Position numbers and translations under genes: made by a program. The notes below the pieces were generated by a model. It was not told the DNA's origin, did no database searches, and was given only the letters and a program-made list of their open reading frames with translations. DNA of 31,471 bases from a virus: positions 1 to 31,471 of IMG/VR virus record IMGVR_UViG_3300046722_000188; one strand, given 5' to 3'. Shown here in pieces: positions 21,001 through 29,920 of the stretch; within the stretch, counting starts at the first letter, position 1; each line of letters begins with the position of its first letter.

Positions 21001-24000
21001 GAACTACCACGCCATGCTGAGCGTGTTCGACGCCATGCGCCAGGCGCACCCTGACCTGACCGGCATGGAGAACATGACCGAGGCGCAGGTTCAGGCCACC
21101 CAGGCATTTAAGGATGTCGCGGCGCTGGTGCATGGCGATAGCAGCTACGCCGATGATTCGATGCTGGCGCGCGTCATGCGTGGCTATCGGACGGGCGAGA
21201 TCCCGGTGCCGTCCGGCGCCAAGCTATCGAGTTACACCCAGGATTTTCTCCACGCTCTCAACGAGCAGTACTCGCCCTATTCGACACAGGACGTATGGCA
21301 GGGCCGCTTGTTCGGCGCCAGGCCGGATGTGCAGGGCAATAAGCCGCTGCCGAATGTCTCAGGGAATGATGCCGCGTACAGGACGATGCATGCGCTAACC
21401 AACTGGGTGGCGCGTGAGCGCAACTTGCCTCCAGACCAGGCGCAGGCCGCGGCGTGGACGGTCTTTCGCTCGCTCTACACCGACCCGACGATCGGCCCCG
21501 AGCTCCGCAATGACCGCATCGGCTTGTCGGACGCGATCAAGCAGGGCCAACAGTCGGGCCTGCTCAACCCGCAGTCGCTGGCGACCGGCGGTCTGGCGGA
21601 GGTGACGGCGCCGAGGACCGGCGTGGCGACGTCGTGGACCGACAAGATCAACGACGTTCGCGATCGCATCCGCCAGAACGGCAGCTATAACGCGCCGCCA
21701 CCGGAATCGGCCACCGCCATTAACGAGATGGCGCTGTACCACCCGTCGATTCAGTCTGCAGCGGAGCAGCGGGCCGTGCTCGATCCGGGTGGTTTCCAGT
21801 ACGGCACGGTGGCCGGGCCGAAGGTGGGTGTGAGACGACCGGTTGGCAACGAACCGGCAGCGCGTCTGCGCGACCTGGCACTGGGCGACCAGCCGGTCAT
21901 TCGCGTGCCAGGTGAGCTGGCGGTGGACCCGACCACGGGCAAGATCCCGTGGCTGGCAGTCGAACATGACGTGCAGCAGACCGCCAGTCATGCCTACGTC
22001 ACCGTGCCAGGCATCGGCGATGACGCGGCCCATCTGATCGGGCAACGGCTCGGGGCCGATCGGTTCAACCACGCGGACCCGAACGTGACCAGTGCTGGCG
22101 GTCTGGCGATTGAAGGGCTTTCTCGAGAAGCTCAGGTGCGTTTGGCGGATGCATTCCAGGCGCAAGGACTGCCGGTTATTCGCGAGGTCGCGGGCACAGG
22201 CCTGCGTTTACCGCTCATCGAAGGCAAGCTCGCCGGACTGGGTCGTCAGGTGCAAGATACCCTGAGCAGGGAGTCTGTATCGGGTACAATTACTCCCTAC
22301 ACAGGAGCCTCACATGCCATTAAATCCGCAGGACAAGGCCGAATTGGAGGCACTGGGAATCAGGGGCGAGGCGCCGCCGGATCACTGGGTATACCGACAA
22401 GGAACGGCGTTCGTGGGCAGCAACTCGCACAAGCCGTCTTCCGAGACGCTGCAACCGCGCCCGGCGGCGGAGCCGCCACTCCCGCCAGGGGTGGGCTTCG
22501 AGGCTCCCGAGAGCGAGCCCAGGCCCCAGTCCCCTTCGGTGTAAACCTCGCCGGAGGGGTTGCTGGCGGGTACGCCGGTAACCTGGCAACACCCCAGGAC
22601 GCGTCACCTGAGGAGCGTCTCAGAAACATCGGGCTCGGGGCAACCGCGGGGTTGCTCGGTACGCATCTGATCACCCGCGGTGGTGTGGGTCCCCTCATGG
22701 AACGCGCCGTCGCGGGTGTCGGCCGCGAGGGTGAAGCCGGCTTCCGCGCGCCCGAGACGCGGCCGACCCTCGAGGAACAACTCGCGCGGGCAGCAGACCG
22801 GGGTCCACGGCCAGGCGACAACCTGCTGAGGGCCACCACCGAAGAGCGGCCGCCACCCAGCGAGGAGCCGACCCGCCAGACCGTGCGCGGTGTCGAGTCG
22901 GGCACGCCGCGGAACATCGGCGAGGTCGTCACCAATCCGCATCTGTTGGATGCGGCTGGTCCTGGCGAGACGCCGATGACGATGGACGAGCGACTCGCCC
23001 ACCAGGACACCCTCGAGCAGCGGTACCAGGCCAACCAGGACCGGCTGGCCGCCATCGACGAGCAACTGCGTAATCCTACGCAGAAGCCCGAGCGACCACC
23101 GTGGGGTGCGGGCTACACCAACGACAACCTGGTCGAGATCGCCCAGCAGCACAACCAGAGCGCGTACGACCCGTTGTGGTGGGAGAAGGCCGGCCTGGAT
23201 ACCGGGTCGGGCGAGGTGCGGCTCGACGTCGGCCAGTCGGGTATCCGCGGCACCGGGACGCGCGAGCCCACGCCCACCGAACTGCGCGCGGAACGCAACA
23301 CGCTGGCGCTGGATCAACGCCACATCGAGGCCGCGGGCGAGCAGCAGGCGAATGCGCCGGATGACGCCCAGTTCGCCCGCCGTGGCCAGCGGGCGGCTGA
23401 TCTGCCGTTCGCGGGCGGTGAAGAGAACGCGCCGCACGGGCCGTACGCGACCGAGCAGGCGTCGTCGGGTGCCGGCTCGCTGGCCGAAGACATCGTCACC
23501 CAGAACGGCCGCAAGAGCTACGGCGACCCGCTCAGCGGCGACGGGCTGCGCGAAGCGCCCGGCGAGATCGTGGGTACCAGAGGCGGCGTGACCGGGCGCG
23601 GCATCAGCGACGTCGAAGCGGCCAACGTGCCGCCACCCAGCGAAGCCACTCTCAAGCGGATGCCGAACCTGGACGCGATGCTGAAGGGGGCGATGCCCGA
23701 GGTCAGGGCGCAGATCCAGCGGGCGGCCGAGGACAACCCCGAGCTCTTCGACGCGTACACCCAGGGCAGGATTTCGCATGACTCGCTGGTCAATGACCTG
23801 GCCACCAAAGTGGGCATGACGCGCGAGGAGTGGCTCAAGACGCCTGTCGGCAAGGGTTTCAATCCGCAGGAGATGGTGGCCTTGCAGGCCGCGGCCATCG
23901 ACGCCCAGGCACGGTCCGAGACGATGGCCAGGGATATCGTCGCCAGGGGCGGGGTGGATGCGCTGTCGGACGAGCAGGTCGCGTACGGGCTCAACGAGCT

Positions 24001-26614
24001 CTCCAAGAACACCCAGTTGCTGACGGTGGCCAGGGGTGGGCGCAGTACGGCGGGCCGCACGCTGGAGTCGCTGAAGAATCGGCTGGACGCCACGATGGCG
24101 CGTGGCATCAACGCCAGCAACGAGCGCATCGGTGCCCAGCGCATTGCCGACCAGGCCAAGCGGGCGACGGCTCGCGCAACGCAGCTTCTGGAAAAAACGC
24201 GCGAGATGGATGTCGAGCAGAAGACCGCGGTCGCCACGGCGCGGTCGAACGGGGCGCCGAAGAACATCCTCGATCAGATCGCGGCCGCGTACGACCAGCT
24301 CGATCGCTACAACGCCATGACGCTGCACGAGAAGGCGGACGACTTCAACGCCTTGAAAGCGGCGCGCGAGGCCGCGGCGGCGAAACGTCAGGTAGCGGTG
24401 CGGGAGCCACCCCAGGAATTGCTGAGCGCCTTGCAGGCTGAGCTCGCGGCCGAGCGTAAGAATTTCGCCAACCGCAAGAACACCTGGGAGAACATGGCGT
24501 TCTGGGATAGCAAGGCCAACGAGATCGCGGCTGAGAAACGCAACGCGTTCCGCGGGGGGTTGTACATCGAGCAGTACCGCAAGAGTGCGGACCTGGCCGC
24601 GAAGTCGGCCGAGGCGGACGCCAAACGCGCGTTCGACCTCGAGTCGAAACGTCAGACGCTGCAGTCGCAGCGAGCCAGCAGTGTGCTCGAGGCGATCGGT
24701 GGGGCGAAGCCGTCCAGGGAATTGCTGGCCAGCTACGTCAAGGCCATCACGTCCGACGACCCGCTGGACGCGGGCAAGTTCATCAAGGGCTTGCAGCAGC
24801 AGGGCTGGTGGGGCCGGTCGCAGATCGTGCGTATCGCAGGGTTGCTGTCGTCCACGGTGACGCACATGGCCAATATGGTCGGCAACATCAGCCAGGTGCC
24901 GCTCGAGGTCGCCACGCACGGCATGGTGGTCGGCATCGACTGGGCACGCGCGGCGGCGACCGGTGGTGAGCGTCAGGCGTACATGGCCGAGCTCGGGCCG
25001 ATGCTGGAGGCGTACGGGCCAGGGTTCGCCTCCAGCATGCCCGACGCCCTCAAGATCCTGCAGACGGGCATCTCGCCGGACGACTTGCTCAATCCGAAGA
25101 ACATGCGGGCCGGGCTGCAATCGGGCTCGGCCAAACTCGACGCCGCCGTGGAAATGCCGCTGCGCTTGCTGCAGGCCGAAGACCAGGTGTTCAAGGGTGG
25201 CGCGTTTGCGATGCAGGCGAACCGTGTGGCCACGCGCTACGCGGTCCGCGAAGGGTTCCGCGGCGAGCAGCTCAAGGGACGCACGGCGAACATCGTCAAG
25301 AATTTCGAGGAGTACCCCGAGCTCTACAAGGAAGCGCACGCCGCCATGCTGCGGATGGTCTTCCAGGAACACCGCGACTGGATCCCGTCGCCGCGTGGCG
25401 CCGCGCAGGGGGTCGTGTCGCAGCCGCTGCCGTTCATCAAGACCCCAGCCAATATCACCGCGCAGGGCGGGGGTCTGTCACCGTTCGGGCTGGCCGGCAC
25501 GGTTGCCGCGGTGCGCGCCCGTGGGGCATTGCAGTCTGCCGGCGGCGCAACGTCAGCCCAACTCGGTCGGGCCACCCTGCTGGCCGAGCAGCGATTGGCG
25601 CGCACCGCATTGGGCACCGCCATCGTGGGCATGGGCGTCGGGATGGGCGCTGGCACGTTCTCAGGCGGCAAGAGCATGCTGACGGGTGCGTACGACCCCA
25701 ACGAAGCCAGCACGTACCCGCAGGGGTGGCGCGAGTGGTCGGTGGTCACGCAGGACCCCGTGAGTGGGAACACGTACTACGTGCCCCTGCAGAACTTCGG
25801 CGCCGCCGGCGCGCCATTGGCGATGGCGGCCATCCTGACCGACGCTGGCAAACGTGGGCACAGTCTGCTGGACAAGGACGAGGCCGCTCGAGCGGCGACC
25901 AGCATCGGCCAGTACGTGCTCGACAACACGTTCCTGCAGGGATTGTCCGACACGGTCAACGTGCTGCACGACCCCAGCCGGTACGCCAACAAGTTTCTCG
26001 AGAGTCTTGTGAGCAGCTACGGTCCGTATTCGGCGATGGGCCGCCAGATTCAGCGAGCGTACGGGGTCGCCTCGAGGAATCCGCACGATGGCTTCATGGG
26101 CCTGGTGGAAGCGATGGAGTCGAACTATCCAGGGTTGAGTGGCAACGTGCCCGAGTCGCTGACGGCGATTGGTGAGCCGCGGACGCAGGGCATCTCTGGC
26201 GCCGCGGCGTTTGCGCTGCCAGTCCGGGCCGACATCCTGCGCGACGAGCCCACCCTGAAGGCGTTGCGCGACAACGACGTCCGGATTCCGCCGGCGCCCA
26301 AGGCGGTCAATGTGGGCAATGGCTGGTCGGTCGACCTGACGCCCGAGGAGCAGGACCAGCTGCAGCGGTCGCGCGGCGAGATCATCCGCCAGCAGGTGGC
26401 CGCGGTGATGGGTTCATCGCTGTATAAGGACGGCGACATCAGCGTACGGAACCAGTTGTTGTCGAAGGCGATCAGCAACGCGTCGCAAAACAGCGACGTG
26501 CTGTTTACGCGGACGTTGTCGCGGGCTGATTTGCAGTCCACCACCGCGGGCGGACGCGCGGTCCGTCGTACCGTGCCGACGCCATACACCGTGGCAGGAG
26601 AGGACGCAGCCTGA
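18035..26614 (+). CDS. giant polyvalent virion protein with two wall-hydrolase domains
   Basis: A 2859-residue protein, 27 percent of the window. Residues ~1-150 are Gln/Ala/Pro-rich. Residues ~156-287 form a FlgJ-type glucosaminidase domain (GIDPNAMLAIAANETGWGQS, the Glu being catalytic, then NNLFSLQGDGSNG). Residues ~324-470 form a C39-like cysteine-peptidase domain (Cys338 in YAACGPAAA, His418 in GHYFFADGY). Long helical sections follow, with a conserved-looking domain at ~950-1165, a coiled coil at ~2030-2220, and a C-terminal region (from ~2260: LLSSTVTHMANMVGNISQVP, then PFIKTPANI) typical of large polyvalent phage proteins. It is probably an internal or ejected virion protein that opens the cell wall and guides DNA entry. 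Residues ~1427-1503 are Gly/Arg-rich and coincide with a small gene in another frame. Confidence 0.8.
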   Translation: MPGTILLDDLRSSIGDELRSHAQGLLQLGQGAVQSINDAIPPPPPVPQGPDPNQILQELQQHAQQAAAAAQPAVQVLGGAQQSAGDVLQQLQQHASNLTSDVGQQLQQHVNSLTQGAQDAVQSLATPPPAPPPPATTTPSLGGPPPSDTGPATVGQGQSAFITSLQGMAQRAAAATGIDPNAMLAIAANETGWGQSSNAQQQNNLFSLQGDGSNGSRWASYKSPQESFDAFINLVQTAPRYAQAWADRGNAAKFVDDLRNAGYVVDEPGYPAQGWVDQVKSIYDHLPPAAQGAVNAVQGAGQQVLGAARGALDTASTAMNQSQFGDPQLTADEAYAACGPAAAVRFAERFGRNPTLREATDLAKQVGWTSGGGMAGITSEQRLLKNMGVDTHIVAPDWDAIAKEATTGNPVTISTPGHYFFADGYNPQTGAFHVGRSGLDLVHGSEWMTPAQMENLMGRAQGALFADNPAVPASSTSPTALGGTGGASNAPITIGGPAPLKAPLYVKGAMQDANGNVVADQGPTPIQSAADVLGGAAGAVGEAVGGAASALGSAAQGALAQATAPVQLQPGQVSARDQVNQVASDVQQAAQGVLGAAQDVNRMTPGTSAVNAVAPVLGAAASDLGTTARGAVDATVPVLGGAASDLGTQAEAFARSPVGQRLLQAAAENAQEGPSLIPAGTMSLYRDVMQVKNDWLEQNNPLNNLPGARPEPGHEGDITPGGLIAGLTTGIAQQFTDPLMLALLGPTSGVAEAGTGALSGAVSRIVGPQLAERLSPAAVSVLGTIAQKFSQGAIVGGLQNAMFEAEKKTSTPESVGQALVVGAGLGGVIDVGSVPVMAVVRRLGQVLLDNAPQISEALRSRQPAQAQVGAALGLPAGQDVLHGQAVPRPGYEPGTPEHTTETFLQDAARSQGTARPQISGADVAGLPGMAGTRSRGLQEVRDAVDAGLPAARWYQQIVQQVRQDTGQDINPREGAVLMGAFGGNAGVQANYHAMLSVFDAMRQAHPDLTGMENMTEAQVQATQAFKDVAALVHGDSSYADDSMLARVMRGYRTGEIPVPSGAKLSSYTQDFLHALNEQYSPYSTQDVWQGRLFGARPDVQGNKPLPNVSGNDAAYRTMHALTNWVARERNLPPDQAQAAAWTVFRSLYTDPTIGPELRNDRIGLSDAIKQGQQSGLLNPQSLATGGLAEVTAPRTGVATSWTDKINDVRDRIRQNGSYNAPPPESATAINEMALYHPSIQSAAEQRAVLDPGGFQYGTVAGPKVGVRRPVGNEPAARLRDLALGDQPVIRVPGELAVDPTTGKIPWLAVEHDVQQTASHAYVTVPGIGDDAAHLIGQRLGADRFNHADPNVTSAGGLAIEGLSREAQVRLADAFQAQGLPVIREVAGTGLRLPLIEGKLAGLGRQVQDTLSRESVSGTITPYTGASHAIKSAGQGRIGGTGNQGRGAAGSLGIPTRNGVRGQQLAQAVFRDAATAPGGGAATPARGGLRGSRERAQAPVPFGVNLAGGVAGGYAGNLATPQDASPEERLRNIGLGATAGLLGTHLITRGGVGPLMERAVAGVGREGEAGFRAPETRPTLEEQLARAADRGPRPGDNLLRATTEERPPPSEEPTRQTVRGVESGTPRNIGEVVTNPHLLDAAGPGETPMTMDERLAHQDTLEQRYQANQDRLAAIDEQLRNPTQKPERPPWGAGYTNDNLVEIAQQHNQSAYDPLWWEKAGLDTGSGEVRLDVGQSGIRGTGTREPTPTELRAERNTLALDQRHIEAAGEQQANAPDDAQFARRGQRAADLPFAGGEENAPHGPYATEQASSGAGSLAEDIVTQNGRKSYGDPLSGDGLREAPGEIVGTRGGVTGRGISDVEAANVPPPSEATLKRMPNLDAMLKGAMPEVRAQIQRAAEDNPELFDAYTQGRISHDSLVNDLATKVGMTREEWLKTPVGKGFNPQEMVALQAAAIDAQARSETMARDIVARGGVDALSDEQVAYGLNELSKNTQLLTVARGGRSTAGRTLESLKNRLDATMARGINASNERIGAQRIADQAKRATARATQLLEKTREMDVEQKTAVATARSNGAPKNILDQIAAAYDQLDRYNAMTLHEKADDFNALKAAREAAAAKRQVAVREPPQELLSALQAELAAERKNFANRKNTWENMAFWDSKANEIAAEKRNAFRGGLYIEQYRKSADLAAKSAEADAKRAFDLESKRQTLQSQRASSVLEAIGGAKPSRELLASYVKAITSDDPLDAGKFIKGLQQQGWWGRSQIVRIAGLLSSTVTHMANMVGNISQVPLEVATHGMVVGIDWARAAATGGERQAYMAELGPMLEAYGPGFASSMPDALKILQTGISPDDLLNPKNMRAGLQSGSAKLDAAVEMPLRLLQAEDQVFKGGAFAMQANRVATRYAVREGFRGEQLKGRTANIVKNFEEYPELYKEAHAAMLRMVFQEHRDWIPSPRGAAQGVVSQPLPFIKTPANITAQGGGLSPFGLAGTVAAVRARGALQSAGGATSAQLGRATLLAEQRLARTALGTAIVGMGVGMGAGTFSGGKSMLTGAYDPNEASTYPQGWREWSVVTQDPVSGNTYYVPLQNFGAAGAPLAMAAILTDAGKRGHSLLDKDEAARAATSIGQYVLDNTFLQGLSDTVNVLHDPSRYANKFLESLVSSYGPYSAMGRQIQRAYGVASRNPHDGFMGLVEAMESNYPGLSGNVPESLTAIGEPRTQGISGAAAFALPVRADILRDEPTLKALRDNDVRIPPAPKAVNVGNGWSVDLTPEEQDQLQRSRGEIIRQQVAAVMGSSLYKDGDISVRNQLLSKAISNASQNSDVLFTRTLSRADLQSTTAGGRAVRRTVPTPYTVAGEDAA
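22285..22307 (+). promoter_or_regulatory. -10 box and ribosome site of the nested gene
   Basis: TACAAT (22285-22290) is a near-consensus -10 box in GC-rich coding DNA, and AGGAG (22303-22307) lies 6 bases before ATG 22314. The -35 region is poor. A transcript would start about 22297. Together they suggest that the internal frame is independently expressed. Confidence 0.4.
22314..22544 (+). CDS. nested small gene in the giant gene's other frame, 76 aa
   Basis: The frame begins MPLNPQDKAELEALGIRGEA and continues with DHWVYRQGTAFVGSNSHKPS and a Pro/Glu-rich tail. It has a proper ribosome site and a -10-like box. Over this stretch its third codon positions are clearly more GC-rich than those of the giant frame, while the giant frame reads Gly/Arg/Ala-rich low complexity, as expected for a non-coding frame. 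So this small frame may be the older gene, with the giant protein reading through it after a fusion. Another option is true overprinting. Its function is unknown. Confidence 0.5.
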   Translation: MPLNPQDKAELEALGIRGEAPPDHWVYRQGTAFVGSNSHKPSSETLQPRPAAEPPLPPGVGFEAPESEPRPQSPSV

Positions 26615-28479
26615 TGCCCTACAACTCGAAACAAGCGGTCGTCGACGCGCTGCGACCGGGATCGAAAGTGGTCGGCGAGGCGCCGTACACCGTCAAGGTC
26701 GCCAATCCTCGGGCTGGTCTGGCTGGTGAGCCGGCGCAGATCGATCAGCAGGCGGGCATCACCCTGTCGATCGAGGGGCCGGACGGTGAGCCCGACTCGA
26801 TCGTCGTCAAAGAGATCGGCAACAACCCGGCCACGAAGGGTGGTACGGGGTTCGACGTCATCCAGGGACCGACGAAGGCGCCGTCGAAGACGTCCACGCC
26901 GGCCAGCGGGCTCGAGCGCCTGGACGAGAACCTGAACGTCATCCCGCCGGGCTCGAGCACGCCGACGGTCTACGTCCGCGACCCGAAGGCGCCGCCAGGC
27001 ACCCAGCCGTTCAAGGTCGATCCGAACGTCAAGACTGATCCGTCGACGTGGACGCCGATCACCGACCCGAATGATAAGAGCGACAGTCCGCGCGTCATCG
27101 GTCTGTGGGACCCGGCCAACAACAAGGTCGGCGCCAGCGTCTCGGCCCAGGGCGGCGCGAAGACGTCCGATCCCGGCAAGTGGACGCCGGTGTATCGCAC
27201 GCCAGGCGATGCCAGCAGCGGGGTGGTCGGCCAGTGGGACCCGGCCAACAACGAGCTCCACGCCGTGTCGGCGGCGCCGGATGGGACGCAGATCGTGGCG
27301 ACGCCGACGGCGATCTACACGCTCGACAAGGCCACCGGGAAAGTCATCAACACCCAGGAGGTCGCCCAGGGCGACGTCAACAAGCAGGCCGTCTCGGTCG
27401 GCGGCAAGGTGTACGTGTTCGATCCGAAGACGGGCGGGCTGACACTGCCGGAGAACGTGAAAGACGCGGCGACGGTGGGCAACAGCACCACCCTCAAAGA
27501 CCTGGTCTGGTACGACGACCAGGGCAACGAGGTCAGCCGCACCCCCAACCCCAACTACGGCAAGGCGCCGGTCACCGCGCCGACCCCGAACACGGTTGCA
27601 CCCTACATCCAGGTTCCCGATCCACAGAATCCGTCGCAACTGATCTGGATCGAGAACAAGGGTCAGGTCACCGCATCCGACGCGCTGCAGCAATTGGCGG
27701 CGCATCTGACCGGCCAGGTCATCGACAAGAAGATCAGCGTCGACGAGGCCAAGACGCTGATCGACGCGGCCAACCAGCGCATGACGGCCGACACGGCCAA
27801 GACGAACGCGGAGACGGCCCAGCAGCAGAACGTCACCACGGCCGCGGGCGACATCCTGAGCAACACCCGCGGCAACGCCCAGACGGGCGCTGGCATGCTG
27901 CAGCAGCGGGCGGCGTCGGCGAGCGGGATGCTGCAGAACATCCTGGGCCAGGCGACGGGCGCCAAGAACCTGATGTCGGCGCCGGCGGGGCTCGGCGAGC
28001 AGCTCGTGAACGGTATCGGGGGCTGGACGGCGGACATGATGGGCGGCCAGAGCACGCTGGATTCGGCCGCGCGCATGGTGCAGATGGCCGATCCCAACAG
28101 CAACATGGCGGACCCGGCGACGCAGACCGCGGTGGGCGTGCTGCACCAGATGCTGGACAAGTACCAGCAGACGACGGGAATGCCGCATCCCGCGGTGATG
28201 GCGACCCAGGCCGCGCAGCAGAGCGCACAAACCGGGGGCATGACGGCGCCCAACACCGCGCCGCCTCCACCACCAGCGCAGACGGCCTACGGGGGTCTGG
28301 CGCAGGGAGGCGCGAACATGGGAGGGATGAACCTGTACCCAACGCCAGGCTCGCCAGGGATGCCGATCAGCGGTCTGGCCCAGGGTGGAGGCGGAGGAAT
28401 GCCGCTGCAGCAGATGCCAGGATTCGTCGCCCCAGGTGCGCCCGTCAAGCCGCCGCCAGTCACAGTCACGGTGGGTTGA
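26614..28479 (+). CDS. virion protein with WDPANN repeats, 621 aa
   Basis: ATG 26614 overlaps the giant-gene stop. The first ~330 residues are beta-rich. Two copies of a 43-residue unit end in WDPANN (near residues 165 and 208, in GLWDPANNKV and GQWDPANNEL), and the DNA carries an identical 18-base stretch in each, so the repeat is recent or conserved. From ~350 the protein is helical and Ala/Gln-rich (KKISVDEAKTLIDAANQRMT), and the last ~100 residues are Gly/Met/Pro-rich and disordered. It may be a tail, neck or internal virion protein, which the repeats and location support. No specific family is recognised. Confidence 0.6.
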   Translation: MPYNSKQAVVDALRPGSKVVGEAPYTVKVANPRAGLAGEPAQIDQQAGITLSIEGPDGEPDSIVVKEIGNNPATKGGTGFDVIQGPTKAPSKTSTPASGLERLDENLNVIPPGSSTPTVYVRDPKAPPGTQPFKVDPNVKTDPSTWTPITDPNDKSDSPRVIGLWDPANNKVGASVSAQGGAKTSDPGKWTPVYRTPGDASSGVVGQWDPANNELHAVSAAPDGTQIVATPTAIYTLDKATGKVINTQEVAQGDVNKQAVSVGGKVYVFDPKTGGLTLPENVKDAATVGNSTTLKDLVWYDDQGNEVSRTPNPNYGKAPVTAPTPNTVAPYIQVPDPQNPSQLIWIENKGQVTASDALQQLAAHLTGQVIDKKISVDEAKTLIDAANQRMTADTAKTNAETAQQQNVTTAAGDILSNTRGNAQTGAGMLQQRAASASGMLQNILGQATGAKNLMSAPAGLGEQLVNGIGGWTADMMGGQSTLDSAARMVQMADPNSNMADPATQTAVGVLHQMLDKYQQTTGMPHPAVMATQAAQQSAQTGGMTAPNTAPPPPPAQTAYGGLAQGGANMGGMNLYPTPGSPGMPISGLAQGGGGGMPLQQMPGFVAPGAPVKPPPVTVTVG

Positions 28480-28486
28480 TCAAGTC

Positions 28487-29782
28487 ATGCCAACGTATCC
28501 GAATCCTGCCGGCGGTTCGATGCAGGCCGCCAACGATGCCGACGCCGCGTCCAAGGGTTGGACCCCGAGCATGGGTACGTTCGGGTCGAACACCTACCCA
28601 GACGGCAGCAGTGGAAGTAGTGGTGGTGGAGGTGGCGGCGGAGGCGCAGTCGCGCCGACGGTCACCGCGCAATCGGGCCAGCAGTTGGCCGCGGGTATCA
28701 ACAGCCTGCTGGGCGCCATTGCCTCGGGCAACAAGCAAGCGTTCGACGAGGCGGTTCGCCAGTTCAACGTCACGTCGGGTCTGGATCAGACCAAGTTCGA
28801 CGAGAGCGTCCGTCAGTTCAACCAGAATCTGGGTATTTCCCAGGCGGGGCTGACGGGCCAGTACAACGGCCAGCAGACGCAGCAGGCGCAGCTCCAGGCG
28901 TACAACGAGGCGGTCGGGACCGCTGGCCTGACGGGCTACTACCAGGCACCCGGCGCGGCCGGCGGCGCTGGCGGTGCTCCGACGCAGGCCCAGTACATCG
29001 CCGCGCGCAGCCAGCAACTGCAGGGCATGGGCTGGGCCGCGGGCGCCGCAGCTCAGACGGCATTGTCCGAGTGGAACCAGGGCCTAGCCCAATCGGGCAA
29101 TGTCGCAGGCGGCATGCCAGCCAGTTTGATTCCCGCCTCTGCCGGCGCAGCACCGGGTGGGCTGGGCACGCCGACGTTGGCAGCCCAGGCGCAGTGGGCC
29201 AACCTGTACGGGCAGAACGCGGCACCGACACCGGGTGAGCAGACCCTGGCCGCGCAACTGCAGTACGCCAACCTGTACGGTGGTGCTGGTGCCGCGCCGA
29301 CGGCGGGCCAGACCACGCTGGCGGCGCAGCAGCAGGCGTACGCCCAGCAGATGGGCGCGGTCAATGCCGCGGCCGCGATGCAGGCCAATCCGTTCAGGCA
29401 GGCCCAGGTGATCGGTCAGGCAGGCCGCATTCTGCAGGGCATGCCCACCGCTGGTTTTTCAGCACCGAATACCGTGGCGGGCGTGGGCACGGCCGGCGGC
29501 AACACGCAGGGCGGCATGGGGTATTTGAGCCAGTTGATCTCAGATATTCAGGACCCAACGGCCAACCAGACGACGGCGCAGTCCTGGCTGGACGCGACGC
29601 CGACGCCGAACAAGATCGACTCGGGAAGTTTCCTGCGGGCGACGCCGACAACGCAGAACCTGATTCTGCAGTCGATGCAGGAGAAATTCGGTTTAGACCC
29701 GACCGACTCGTTGAAGCAGATCCAGAACACGCTCCCGCAATTCTCGGCGCCCAACACAACGGGCCAGGTCCGGAGGGGTTGA
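28487..29782 (+). CDS. Gly/Gln/Ala-rich virion protein, 431 aa
   Basis: ATG 28487 is 7 bases after the previous stop. After a short start (MPTYPNPAGGSMQAANDADA) comes a poly-Gly linker (near residue 50), then helical segments (QQLAAGINSLLGAIASGNKQ, with repeats of AVRQFN and SVRQFN). The centre has three related units with LAAQ and ANLYG (about residues 227-285). The C-terminal part has TAQSWLDATPTPNKIDSGS and LQSMQEKFGLDPTDSLKQIQ. The composition fits a flexible virion or internal protein ejected with DNA, like its neighbours. No family is recognised. The ribosome site is weak. Confidence 0.6.
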   Translation: MPTYPNPAGGSMQAANDADAASKGWTPSMGTFGSNTYPDGSSGSSGGGGGGGGAVAPTVTAQSGQQLAAGINSLLGAIASGNKQAFDEAVRQFNVTSGLDQTKFDESVRQFNQNLGISQAGLTGQYNGQQTQQAQLQAYNEAVGTAGLTGYYQAPGAAGGAGGAPTQAQYIAARSQQLQGMGWAAGAAAQTALSEWNQGLAQSGNVAGGMPASLIPASAGAAPGGLGTPTLAAQAQWANLYGQNAAPTPGEQTLAAQLQYANLYGGAGAAPTAGQTTLAAQQQAYAQQMGAVNAAAAMQANPFRQAQVIGQAGRILQGMPTAGFSAPNTVAGVGTAGGNTQGGMGYLSQLISDIQDPTANQTTAQSWLDATPTPNKIDSGSFLRATPTTQNLILQSMQEKFGLDPTDSLKQIQNTLPQFSAPNTTGQVRRG

Positions 29783-29785
29783 GCG

Positions 29786-29920
29786 ATGCCGCTGAAGAAG
29801 AGCGCCAGTAAAGCAGCCTTCAAGGCCAACGTCCGCGAGATGGTCAAGTCCGGCCGCCCCGTCAAGCAAGCGGTTGCAGCCGCGTATTCGACGCAGCGTG
29901 CGGCGAAGGGCAAGAAGTAA
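29786..29920 (+). CDS. small basic protein, DUF6496-like, 44 aa
   Basis: The protein MPLKKSASKAAFKANVREMV continues KSGRPVKQAVAAAYSTQRAA and ends with Lys. It matches a very common phage small-protein pattern (MPLKKG...NIREMI.AG.P.KQAVAAAL), usually seen near structural genes. It is strongly basic and helical and may bind DNA or an acidic virion protein; its function is not established. Its TAA stop overlaps the next start (TAATG). Confidence 0.7.
   Translation: MPLKKSASKAAFKANVREMVKSGRPVKQAVAAAYSTQRAAKGKK

Noticed and set aside
22604-25372. 922-codon open frame on the minus strand
   Set aside because: It is antisense to the giant virion gene. Long stop-free antisense frames are common in GC-rich coding DNA, and the product is Arg/Leu/His-rich with no domain.
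26125-28230. 701-codon open frame on the minus strand
   Set aside because: It is antisense to two virion genes, Arg/Val-rich with no motif, and a shadow of codon bias.
27105-28853. 582-codon + frame across two virion genes
   Set aside because: Gly/Arg/Gln-rich, crosses a real gene boundary and has no ribosome site.
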